Assembly: GCA_017620015.1 (NCBI GenBank)
Contig: JAFZRE010000011.1
Coordinates: forward strand, 1-64,000
DNA: 64,000 nt
Direction: 5' to 3'
Source of the DNA: Bacteroidales bacterium
GTDB taxonomy: Bacteria; Bacteroidota; Bacteroidia; Bacteroidales; ML635J-15
Below the pieces are notes generated by a model, which did no database searches, had not been told where the DNA came from, and saw only the letters and a program-made list of their open reading frames with translations. Below, piece after piece: positions 47,478-54,753 of this stretch; position 1 is the first letter of the stretch; every line of letters starts with the position of its first letter. A program made the translations under genes and the position numbers.

Positions 47478-48122
47478 TTATTTTTTGCAATTGAAATTAT
47501 AGCCGAGTTTCCAAGTAAAAACGAACATCTTGCTATTTACATTATTCTTAAATGGCGAGAATTTCACGCCGAGGTCGATGTTGATGTGGTTACGCCATAT
47601 CATAAACGACATGCCTGGTGCTATATACGAATCGAAATGATGAAAATTGTATGGTTGATACCTTTGTATTTCCTCGTCGGTAGGCTGATAATTCTCAGTC
47701 CAAGTATATTTGCTATGTGCATAATTGTAAGACATTCCTACATCGGCATAAGGCTTAAATACCTGCCACCTGTTTACAAGAAAACGGGCATATCCGCCAA
47801 CTTTGAAACTTGTTACATGCAATATGTTCTTATAAAAGAAACGTTTCTGAGTAAAAAACATCATTTCTGGACCTACCATTATGTTCTTATGCACACGGTA
47901 GCCATAGCGCAGGTTGGCATAGTAATTTTGTTCTAATCCATCTTCGAAACTGACGTTATAAATCAGATAGTCGGGAATTCCCCTTATGTCGTCGAATGCC
48001 CTATTGAACTGAAACATGATGCTGTGCTTGTATGGAGGAAGCGTATCACAGGAACTACACGGCTTTTGGGCAAATGCCATGTAACTGACTGCAAGAAGAT
48101 ATAATGTGACAAATCGTTTCAT
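47478..48122 (-). CDS. Outer-membrane beta-barrel protein
   Basis: 214 residues from the ATG at 48122; upstream in-frame ATGs lie in the promoter. Signal peptide KRFVTLYLLAVSYMAFAQ followed by a short Cys pair (CSSC) and strands such as YYANLRYGYRVHKNIMVGPE, VFKPYADVGMSYNYA and FVFTWKLGYNFNCKK. Likely an 8- or 10-stranded barrel. It is 76 bp upstream of the TonB operon promoter on the same strand. Function unknown. Confidence 0.7.
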   Translation of the reverse strand: MKRFVTLYLLAVSYMAFAQKPCSSCDTLPPYKHSIMFQFNRAFDDIRGIPDYLIYNVSFEDGLEQNYYANLRYGYRVHKNIMVGPEMMFFTQKRFFYKNILHVTSFKVGGYARFLVNRWQVFKPYADVGMSYNYAHSKYTWTENYQPTDEEIQRYQPYNFHHFDSYIAPGMSFMIWRNHINIDLGVKFSPFKNNVNSKMFVFTWKLGYNFNCKK

Positions 48123-48144
48123 TCCTCGTATTTTTATCATAACG

Positions 48145-48152
48145 CAAAGGTA
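48145..48152 (-). promoter_or_regulatory. -7 element of the barrel gene at 47478-48122
   Basis: TACCTTTG on the minus strand within TATTATACATACCTTTGCG, a near-copy of the motif at 47399-47406. Confidence 0.5.
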
Positions 48153-48234
48153 TGTATAATATTGCACAAAAATATTTTACAATTGTCAACATTTAGTTAT
48201 CCCTATTTCTTGAAAAAACATTGCAAAACCAAAA

Positions 48235-48321
48235 CTCGCCCGAAAAAGTGTAAAGTTCTCCTAAAAACTCGCCCGAAAAAATGTAAAGAAAAACGAAAAA
48301 CTCGCCCGAAAAAGTGTATAT
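48235..48321 (+). repeat. Array 1 upstream: three 33-bp-period repeats before ATPase 1
   Basis: Copies of CTCGCCCGAAAAAGTGTAAA at 48235, 48268 and 48301, exactly 33 bp apart, each with a 21-bp core plus a 12-bp A-rich spacer. The third copy runs into TATATTTG at 48317-48324, a -7 promoter element, so the array overlaps the ATPase promoter. The ATG is at 48348. Confidence 0.9.
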
Positions 48322-48347
48322 TTGCACACTCATTATAAGGTAATGCT

Positions 48348-49670
48348 ATGTATAAGAGAAAGATAGAATATTTTTTGTTAGAATGGAAGAATGACCCCGA
48401 CAGAAAACCTTTAGTAATAAAGGGGTGCAGACAGTGTGGCAAGACAAGTTCGGTATTGGAATTTGCCCGCAAGAACTATAAGAATGTCATATATATGGAT
48501 TTCCACGAACAGAAGGAGTTGTGTTCTCTTTTCGAAGGTTCATTGCAAATCGACTACTTGACGGTTGCCATTTCGGCAGCAATTCCTTCTGCAAGGTTCG
48601 AGAAAGGGAAAACCTGCCTTATATTCGACGAGATTCAGGATTGTCCGCAGGCACGGTCGTCACTCAAGTTCTTCAAGCTGGATGGCAGGTACGATGTAAT
48701 TTGTACAGGCTCATTGTTGGGAGTAAACGGCTATCGGACATCAGATGCAAATTATTCGGTTCCAGTCGGTTTTGAGACGATAATAGATATGAATCCGATG
48801 GACTTTGAGGAATGGCTTTGGGTTAATGGAATACAGGATTCTGTTATTGAACTTTTGAAAACTTCGCTGGCGGAAGAAAAACCAGTTCCAAAGCCAATTC
48901 ATGACCGAATGCGGCAGTTGATGTTACAGTACATTGTTGTAGGAGGAATGCCGGAGGCGGTTAAGAAGTTTTTTGCCACACACGACATAAATCAAGTTGT
49001 TGCAATACAGCGGAATATCGTGGAAGAATACAAAACCGATATGGTAAAGTATGCTAATCACGAAGACAGGAACCGGATTCGTGAATGTTTTGAGTCTGTC
49101 CCACGGCAACTTAGCAAGGAGAACAAAAAATTCACCTATTCAATGGTCAGGAAAGGCGGGCGCAGCAAGGATTATGTAGGATGCCTGCAATGGATAGAGG
49201 ATGCAGGAATCATTCATAGGTGCTACAATCTTTCGATTACAGAACTGCCTTTGAGCGGAAATGCCATGCAGGATTCCTTTAAGGTTTTTATGGCAGATAC
49301 CGGACTTTTTATCAGTATGTTGGATGAGGGAACTCAATCAGACATACTGCAAGGTAATTTGTTTGGCTACAAAGGTGCTATTTACGAGAATGTTGTGGCT
49401 GACATTTTGGGCAAAATGGGTAGGAAACTTTATTATTTCCACAAAACCGATGGCATTGAAATTGACTTTATGATGCGTTATAAAGGAGAATGTACTCCTC
49501 TGGAATGCAAGGCACGCACAGGAAATGCAAAGTCCTTGTCCACATTGCTGAAACATCCCGAGAAATATCATGTTTATCACGCCTTGAAACTTGGAGACTA
49601 TAATGTAGGTCGCGAAGGTGCATTGCTTACCTTGCCGTTGTATATGGGATTCCTGCTTACAAATGTCTAG
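48348..49670 (+). CDS. ATPase 1: AAA_14-DUF4143 protein
   Basis: 440 residues. N-terminal P-loop ATPase: Walker A GCRQCGKT (residues 26-33; the family usually has GARQVGKT), Walker B LIFDEIQDCPQA, sensor CTGSLLGV, and the family box VVGGMPEAVKKFF. The C-terminal DUF4143 part carries GIEIDFMMRYKGECTPLECKA, an E-x-D...E-x-K pattern like that of PD-(D/E)XK nucleases. The role of the family is not established; multi-copy in Bacteroidota. It is bounded on both sides by three-copy arrays of the same 33-bp-period repeat (48235-48321 and 49680-49766). Paralogues: 52147-53478 and 55704-56852. Confidence 0.88.
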   Translation: MYKRKIEYFLLEWKNDPDRKPLVIKGCRQCGKTSSVLEFARKNYKNVIYMDFHEQKELCSLFEGSLQIDYLTVAISAAIPSARFEKGKTCLIFDEIQDCPQARSSLKFFKLDGRYDVICTGSLLGVNGYRTSDANYSVPVGFETIIDMNPMDFEEWLWVNGIQDSVIELLKTSLAEEKPVPKPIHDRMRQLMLQYIVVGGMPEAVKKFFATHDINQVVAIQRNIVEEYKTDMVKYANHEDRNRIRECFESVPRQLSKENKKFTYSMVRKGGRSKDYVGCLQWIEDAGIIHRCYNLSITELPLSGNAMQDSFKVFMADTGLFISMLDEGTQSDILQGNLFGYKGAIYENVVADILGKMGRKLYYFHKTDGIEIDFMMRYKGECTPLECKARTGNAKSLSTLLKHPEKYHVYHALKLGDYNVGREGALLTLPLYMGFLLTNV

Positions 49671-49679
49671 AACCAAAAA

Positions 49680-49766
49680 CTCGCCCGAAAAAGTGTAAGG
49701 TTCTCTCCAAAAGTCGCCCGAAAAAGTGTAAAGAAAAACGAAAAAGTCGCCCGAAAAAGTGTGATA
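49680..49766 (+). repeat. Array 1 downstream: three 33-bp-period repeats after ATPase 1
   Basis: Copies of [CG]TCGCCCGAAAAAGTGTAA at 49680, 49713 and 49746, again exactly 33 bp apart and in the same orientation as the upstream array. Spacers match too (AAAAACGAAAAA is identical; TTCTCTCCAAAA versus TTCTCCTAAAAA). Homology with the upstream array begins at AACCAAAA. It starts 10 bp after the ATPase stop. No -7 element is present in its third copy. Confidence 0.9.
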
Positions 49767-49772
49767 AGGACT

Positions 49773-49811
49773 AGCAGTCTCGCAGTCTAACAGTCTAACA
49801 GCCAGACTGCT
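49773..49811. repeat. AGCAGTCT hairpin with CAGTCTAA tandem units
   Basis: AGCAGTCT (49773-49780) and AGACTGCT (49804-49811) form a stem; the loop holds CAGTCTAACAGTCTAACAG. It lies between the downstream array and a short GGCGTCAGCC repeat remnant near 49838-49870. Could serve as a terminator; no T-run follows. Confidence 0.45.
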
Positions 49812-49890
49812 CGACTGAGCCTCAGTTCGACTATAAAAACGGTGAAGCCACAGAAACGGCGTCAGCCATTCAAATTTAGAAACTTTTCAT

Positions 49891-49898
49891 TACCTTTG
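49891..49898 (+). promoter_or_regulatory. -7 element of the kinase gene
   Basis: TACCTTTG, 17 bp before the ATG at 49916; supports that start. Confidence 0.45.
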
Positions 49899-49915
49899 CC
49901 TTCTAATATTTCAAA

Positions 49916-51358
49916 ATGCCAAGCAGCGACAACGACATATCATCATCGGGCAAGGTGGCGGCACAGAATATCCGCGTTTCCGACAAGTTCACCGACTTTG
50001 CCGAACTGCCTTCAAAGGGGCATTGCCGCCTGATGAAAGCCCAGCGCTACGGTATATGGAATGTGCTGAAAGGTTTGAAGCCAGAATATACTGCCGACAA
50101 GCAGTTCGCACAGATGCTTACCAAGGAGTATACGCTGATGGTCGGACTGAACCATCCCAACATTGTACGCACCTACGGACACGAAAATGTTCCCGAACTG
50201 GGCGAATGCATAATTATGGAGTATGTGGATGGGCGAACTTTGGCGGATTTCGTACGGGAAAACCCGACTTCAGCGCAACGCAGACAAGTCGCCAAGGAAC
50301 TTTTGAATGCGCTTGCCTATTGCCACAAGAAGCAAATTGTCCATCAGGACTTGAAACCGTCCAACATTCTTATTACCCACGATGGCGACCATGTCAAAAT
50401 CATCGATTTCGGACTGTCCGACAGCCACGAATGGGCAATACTGAAAGAACCTGCATACACAAAGGCCTACGCAGCACCCGAACAGCTTGCTGGCGAGGAA
50501 GTTGACAATCGTACCGACATCTATGCTTTCGGCATTATACTTAGGCAACTGTTCCCGAAACGCTATGGACGCGTTATCCGCAAGTGCCTGCAACCACAGC
50601 GCGAAAAACGGTATTCTTCGGCAGAGGCAGTCCTCAATGACATTAAACGCACCGACAGCAGAAGAAAGTGGATGCCCATTGTCGCAATTGTATTCGTCAT
50701 TTTGATTGGATTGGCAATATTTATCGGCAGGCAGTTCGTTCAAAAGGAAGAACCTGCGGTGATGATTCCCGATACTCCAGCCGTTGAGCATAGTGACAAA
50801 GATTCTCTGTCTGTTGAGCATAGAGACAAAGATTCTCTGCCTGTGGAAAATCTAGCAACGAAAGATTTTGAACAGCAAACAAAGCCGAATGCTGTTGGAA
50901 ATCCTGTTGAGCAGGAGAATATCGTCACAAATAGCGACGACGAACTTCTTAACCTCTACATTGCCAACATAAAGTCGGAACTTGACAGCATACAGAAGCC
51001 ATTCGACGAGAGAATAGAGTCTGGGGAAATCCTTTACAAGGAAGAATACTTAATACTTAGAGGCATTACATGGTATAAGATACTCATTCATATTCAGCAA
51101 CACCGCCAGAGATTGCCGAGGAACAAGCAAAAAATATTTATGCAGCAGGTCAATGACTCGTGGTATGATATGGTAAATAGTTATGATGAGTACGACTCTG
51201 ACGGAAATGATATATACAAAAGTTTTGAATCGCTACATAGTGAAGGTAAGATTTCTGATGATGAGTATGATAAATTGTGGGATGAGTATGCTGCTGAAGA
51301 ATCGGAACTCTTTAGGCTTGTGGATATTCATGCAAAAGAAAGCCGAAAGAATCTCTGA
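49916..51358 (+). CDS. Membrane-anchored Ser/Thr protein kinase
   Basis: 480 residues. Kinase domain ~residues 25-245: probable ATP-binding Lys in YGIWNVLKGL, alpha-C Glu in LTKEYTLMVGL, hinge IIMEYVDGRTL, catalytic loop IVHQDLKPSNIL (Asp and Asn present; the Arg of HRD is Gln), metal loop IIDFGLSD, and YAAPEQLAG. The glycine-rich loop is not canonical (LPSKGHCRLMKA). One membrane helix follows (~251-272, WMPIVAIVFVILIGLAIFIG), then a 10-residue tandem (VEHSDKDSL, VEHRDKDSL) and a charged C-terminal domain probably outside the inner membrane. Targets unknown. Its stop abuts the convergent gene at 51359. Confidence 0.88.
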   Translation: MPSSDNDISSSGKVAAQNIRVSDKFTDFAELPSKGHCRLMKAQRYGIWNVLKGLKPEYTADKQFAQMLTKEYTLMVGLNHPNIVRTYGHENVPELGECIIMEYVDGRTLADFVRENPTSAQRRQVAKELLNALAYCHKKQIVHQDLKPSNILITHDGDHVKIIDFGLSDSHEWAILKEPAYTKAYAAPEQLAGEEVDNRTDIYAFGIILRQLFPKRYGRVIRKCLQPQREKRYSSAEAVLNDIKRTDSRRKWMPIVAIVFVILIGLAIFIGRQFVQKEEPAVMIPDTPAVEHSDKDSLSVEHRDKDSLPVENLATKDFEQQTKPNAVGNPVEQENIVTNSDDELLNLYIANIKSELDSIQKPFDERIESGEILYKEEYLILRGITWYKILIHIQQHRQRLPRNKQKIFMQQVNDSWYDMVNSYDEYDSDGNDIYKSFESLHSEGKISDDEYDKLWDEYAAEESELFRLVDIHAKESRKNL

Positions 51359-51928
51359 TTATGCTTTGCTTACATTTGTAAGTCCGCCCTTGTTGCCAAT
51401 TACAAACAGTTCCTTTGTGCCGTCGTCGAGGATGTGTTCCACATATAATGGCTCGTTGAGCGTGAAGCGTTCGCAGAGGAAAGAATCTCCAACTTTCAAT
51501 TTCGCATTTTCCGATTCAGTCACATCAAACCGATTGTCGCCTTTGTAGCAAAGTTTCAGTCTTCGGTTAGGATTCCAGCGGATTTCTACCTTGTCGTCGA
51601 CGGCCAATTCGGTCGAATACAACGATTTTGCTACCACTCGGTGCGACGACTGCACACTTTCGGTTTCGCAGTAGTCGGTTACAAAGGTTTCCCAGTCGGG
51701 AAAGCCCGTGAAGCGAGCCAAGACATCGAGCGTTGCATTGCGTACCGATGCATAGCCATCTATGTAGCCCCAGATTCTTTTCAGCGTGGATGTACTGATG
51801 GTTTCCTTCAGCCGTCCCTGTATTTCGCCCGACAGGAATATGAAGTCGGTGGAAGTCTTTATGCTATGGCCTGCCGATTCTGATACTAACTGGCGCAAAA
51901 GTGCGATATGTTGTGGATTAAAAGACAT
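51359..51928 (-). CDS. Putative DNA-binding/regulatory protein (unnamed Bacteroidota family)
   Basis: 189 residues from the ATG at 51928 (MSFNPQHIALL); the longer frame starts in spacer DNA. The N-terminal ~80 residues are helical: LRQLVSESAGHSIKTSTDF, ISTSTLKRIWGYIDGY, NATLDVLARFTGFPDWETF, a pattern I recall from many hypothetical Bacteroidota proteins and that looks like a helix-turn-helix. The C-terminal ~80 residues are beta-rich (VEIRWNPNRRLKLCYKGDNR, KVGDSFLCERF). No named domain is certain. Convergent with the kinase, with no gap. Minus-strand TATCTTTG at 51954-51961 is a likely -7 element. Confidence 0.65.
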   Translation of the reverse strand: MSFNPQHIALLRQLVSESAGHSIKTSTDFIFLSGEIQGRLKETISTSTLKRIWGYIDGYASVRNATLDVLARFTGFPDWETFVTDYCETESVQSSHRVVAKSLYSTELAVDDKVEIRWNPNRRLKLCYKGDNRFDVTESENAKLKVGDSFLCERFTLNEPLYVEHILDDGTKELFVIGNKGGLTNVSKA

Positions 51929-52046
51929 ATTTCTTACAACTAATTTTTTGGGGCAAAGATAACACAGATTATAAAGTGAGAATAATTCTTTTATGGTTCT
52001 TTTTGTGTGTTCAATTAGTGTTTTTTTTATGTTATAGAAATAAATA

Positions 52047-52134
52047 GGTGTCAAAATGTTACAAAAAATAATAATTGTTGGTGTCAAAATATTACAAAAA
52101 AGTTGTATTTTTGCTGTCGATTTGTTACAAATAA
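52047..52134 (+). repeat. Array 2: three 33-bp-period repeats before ATPase 2
   Basis: GGTGTCAAAATGTTACAAAA at 52047, GGTGTCAAAATATTACAAAA at 52080, and a diverged GCTGTCGATTTGTTACAAAT at 52113: exactly 33 bp apart. TATTTTTG at 52106-52113 is a -7 promoter element between copies 2 and 3. The ATG is at 52147. Unlike array 1 in sequence but the same in period, number and position. Confidence 0.85.
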
Positions 52135-52146
52135 AATGATATTATC

Positions 52147-53478
52147 ATGATACAACGAACTGCAATACAATATCTTGAGAATTGGAGAAACTCTTTAGAT
52201 CACAAGCCGTTAGTACTTCGTGGTGCTAGACAAGTTGGCAAGACTACTCTTGTAAATCAATTTGCCACAGGATTTGACACATATCTATATCTAAACCTTG
52301 ACCGTCGGCGAGACCGCAATTTGTTTGAAGAAGATGATATTCCAACTTTAATCGACAGAATACACATTCATTGTCGCAAACATAAGACCGAAGGAAAAAC
52401 TTTGCTTTTCATAGATGAGATACAAAATTCTCCAGAAGCAGTCCGTTTGCTCCGTTATTTCAGGGAAGAAGCTCCTGAACTATATGTTATTGCCGCAGGT
52501 TCGTTGCTCGAAACACTGATTGACACACATATATCTTTTCCTGTGGGTCGCGTTGAGTATATGGCTTTGCGTCCTTGCTCGTTTGTCGAATTCCTAAATG
52601 GAATAGGCGAAGAGTATGATGCTCAAGTTGTTGCAGATTTATCAGCTGATGCCATACACGATAGGCTTATGAATCATTTTCTCAACTATGTGCTTGTCGG
52701 AGGAATGCCTGAAGCAATTGTGAAATATGCCGAACATAGGGATATACTGGCGGTAAATCCTATTTACAGCACCTTTTTGAACGCATATAGCGATGATGTT
52801 CAAAAATATGCACAAAATAAGACAATGGCAACCGTCATACGCCATATACTCAAGGAGGGGTGGACATACGCAGCGGAGCCTTTAAGTTTCAATAACTTCG
52901 CCGATAGCAATTATCGTTCTCGCGAAATGGGCGAAGCTTTTAGAACCATTGAAAGGGCTTTGTTACTTGAACTTGCTTATCCTGTGACTACAGAACAGAT
53001 TCCGTTGATGCCCAATTACCGTCGAAAACCGAAACTATTATGGCTTGATACGGGTTTAGTGAACTATTATGCAGGTATAAGGAGCGAGATATTTAATGTA
53101 AATGATATTATGTCGGTATGGAAGGGTAGGGTAGCCGAGCATATTGTAGCGCAGGAGTTGATAGCAGAAAACTTTGAGTTTGGCACTCGTCGCAATTACT
53201 GGGTGCGCGAAAAAGTTGACGCATCGGCAGAAATTGATTTTGTGTATAGGTTTGGTAACAAGGTGATTCCAGTTGAAGTGAAAAGTGGTACCAATTCAAA
53301 ATTGCGTTCGTTGCACCAATTTATGGATAAGGCTCCTCACGACATAGCTGTGCGCGTATGGACTGGCAGGTTCTCCATCGATACGGTTAGAACGCCATCA
53401 GGTAAAGATTTTAGATTGGTTAACATACCATTCTACTATGTTGGACAATTGGACAAAATACTATCAAGATTACTGTAA
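52147..53478 (+). CDS. ATPase 2: AAA_14-DUF4143 protein
   Basis: 443 residues, the most canonical of the three paralogues. Walker A GARQVGKT (residues 26-33), Walker B LLFIDEIQNSPEA, AAGSLLETL, FPVGRVEYMALRPCSF, VLVGGMPEAIVKYA. C-terminal DUF4143 with SAEIDFVYRFGNKVIPVEVKSG (E-x-D...E-x-K). Related AAA_14 proteins are thought of as a P-loop ATPase joined to a nuclease-like domain, but no function is proven. Array 2 overlaps its promoter. No array follows its stop. Confidence 0.9.
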   Translation: MIQRTAIQYLENWRNSLDHKPLVLRGARQVGKTTLVNQFATGFDTYLYLNLDRRRDRNLFEEDDIPTLIDRIHIHCRKHKTEGKTLLFIDEIQNSPEAVRLLRYFREEAPELYVIAAGSLLETLIDTHISFPVGRVEYMALRPCSFVEFLNGIGEEYDAQVVADLSADAIHDRLMNHFLNYVLVGGMPEAIVKYAEHRDILAVNPIYSTFLNAYSDDVQKYAQNKTMATVIRHILKEGWTYAAEPLSFNNFADSNYRSREMGEAFRTIERALLLELAYPVTTEQIPLMPNYRRKPKLLWLDTGLVNYYAGIRSEIFNVNDIMSVWKGRVAEHIVAQELIAENFEFGTRRNYWVREKVDASAEIDFVYRFGNKVIPVEVKSGTNSKLRSLHQFMDKAPHDIAVRVWTGRFSIDTVRTPSGKDFRLVNIPFYYVGQLDKILSRLL

Positions 53479-53640
53479 TACAAACTAGCAAACTGGAAAA
53501 AACAATCTTGAAAACAAAAATGCCAGAAATAGGTTCTTTTGTGGTTCTTTATGCACTTTTTTGCAATTGTATTGGTTGTACGCCTTTCTATTTGTAACGA
53601 ATATTGCTGATAATCAGCACAACAGCCACTTAAAATAAAT

Positions 53641-53671
53641 TTTGTAGTTTTACTCTCGTTTCTTATATTTG
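53641..53671 (+). promoter_or_regulatory. Promoter of the 6S-like RNA
   Basis: TTTG at 53641-53644, 19-bp spacer, TATATTTG at 53664-53671: a full consensus match. Transcription would begin about 53678. Confidence 0.65.
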
Positions 53672-53677
53672 CATTTG

Positions 53678-53872
53678 GTTTGGTTCGTCAAGCCGTACAT
53701 ATTGATTAACGAAGCGTTTATGCTCGTCTTGTAACTGGAAACCTGAGAAATTTCATAGGGCAAGAGAGTGTAAGGGTTCACGCATACAGCGTGGACTGTT
53801 TGCATTTCTTCCCTAAAGGTAATCTCAGGACCTCCAGTTAAAGAAGTGGTATATCAGTGCCACGCTTCTTTT
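53678..53872 (+). ncRNA. Structured ncRNA, 6S RNA candidate
   Basis: About 195 nt between a full promoter and a terminator, with no ORF. It folds into one long irregular hairpin: AACTGGA (53733) with TCCAGTT (53833), CCTGAGA with TCTCAGG, AGGGCAAGA with TCTTCCCT, and an apical CACGC-ATACA-GCGTG stem-loop. The 5' part has a further TTCGT/ACGAA helix. The length, rod shape and internal bubbles are like 6S RNA, which binds RNA polymerase in stationary phase, but I cannot confirm the family. It lies between ATPase 2 and the lipoprotein trio. Confidence 0.55.
53841..53872 (+). terminator. Terminator of the 6S-like RNA
   Basis: AAGAAGTGG pairs with CCACGCTTCTT, followed by TTTT. Confidence 0.7.
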
Positions 53873-54062
53873 GTATAATTTTGCCTATTTGGTGCTGGTG
53901 GGCAGAAAAATGAATTTTTAATGCTTATAAATAATAAGGTATAAAAAAGAACCAAATTAGAACCAACGAAGTCTGATTTTTTTTATATTCCTTTGCGGTG
54001 TAAATATTCAACTGAATAATTGTTAGTGTTAAAAAATAATATTAATTTAAATTTTAGGTAAA

Positions 54063-54332
54063 ATGAAGAAATTGTTATTTATTGGTGCTATTGCACTCGC
54101 AGCATGTTTTGCTTTGTCAAGTTGCAACAGTAAGATTACAAAGGGTGATGTTGAAGAGTTGAACAAGCTCATTCAAGAAGAGAAATGCGATGAAGCATTA
54201 AAAATGGTAAAAGGCTGGGAAGGCAAGGAGTTTGACGAAGGTGTACATCGTGGCGACATTGAAGGAGAGAAAAGTTGTAGTGATGAACTTGACAACTTAG
54301 TTGATAATCTCGGAAAGAAAAGCAAGAAATAA
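54063..54332 (+). CDS. Small lipoprotein
   Basis: 89 residues. Lipobox LAACFALSSCNSKITK (Cys about residue 21), then a charged helical stretch (DVEELNKLIQEEKCDEALKM) and a Lys-rich end. No domain recognised. First of three co-oriented genes (54063, 54360, 54754), each preceded by the same TTTAAATTTTAGG-type leader. It may be an envelope stress or periplasmic protein, but nothing proves this. Confidence 0.7.
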   Translation: MKKLLFIGAIALAACFALSSCNSKITKGDVEELNKLIQEEKCDEALKMVKGWEGKEFDEGVHRGDIEGEKSCSDELDNLVDNLGKKSKK

Positions 54333-54359
54333 AGTAGTATTAATTTAAATTTAGGTAAA

Positions 54360-54722
54360 ATGAAGAAACATAACATTATTGGAGCGTGTATCGCTTTGGT
54401 TGCTTTGGTGCTGCTGATTTTCCTTCCTTTGGTTGATATGGGAGAGGGAATAGCATTGTTTGATTGTTTTAAGCACGATTTGACTGTATTTGCGATTGCT
54501 TGGATTGTGTTCCCAGTGCTTTGCATTGTGGCAAATCTAGTTGGCAAGTTGCGTGTGCTTGCAGCTTGGCTTATGCTTATCCCGTTTGCGTGGGGACTTT
54601 GTTATCTTATGTTGCCAGTTGGCGGACCCGGTATTGGCGTTTGGGTTTATGGTGCACTTACAGTCGTGCTGATAATCTATTCAATGGTTACAAAGAAAAA
54701 AGCGAAAAATCAAGAAATGTAA
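54360..54722 (+). CDS. Small four-helix membrane protein
   Basis: 120 residues, mostly hydrophobic: four membrane segments (IGACIALVALVLLIFLPLV, LTVFAIAWIVFPVLCIVANL, VLAAWLMLIPFAWGLCYLML, IGVWVYGALTVVLIIYSMV) and a Lys-rich tail inside the cell. No family recognised. It is 27 bp after the lipoprotein gene and 31 bp before the next; the leader TTAATTTAAATTTAGGTAAA repeats that of the first gene. Confidence 0.65.
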   Translation: MKKHNIIGACIALVALVLLIFLPLVDMGEGIALFDCFKHDLTVFAIAWIVFPVLCIVANLVGKLRVLAAWLMLIPFAWGLCYLMLPVGGPGIGVWVYGALTVVLIIYSMVTKKKAKNQEM

Positions 54723-54753
54723 TTTCTTAGTAATAATTTTAAATTTTAGGAAG

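Noticed and set aside
48203..48472. Minus-strand frame encoding an 11-residue repeat (HFFGRVF...)
   Set aside because: It arises because 33 bp equals 11 codons across the upstream array; it overlaps the ATPase 1 gene on the other strand and has no promoter or homology I recognise.
48235..49766. CRISPR-like look of the 33-bp-period arrays
   Set aside because: Spacers are only 12 bp, A-rich and repeated between arrays, and no cas gene is present.
51359..52087. 242-residue version of the gene ending at 51359
   Set aside because: The first 53 codons cross array 2 and the promoter region; the natural start is 51928.
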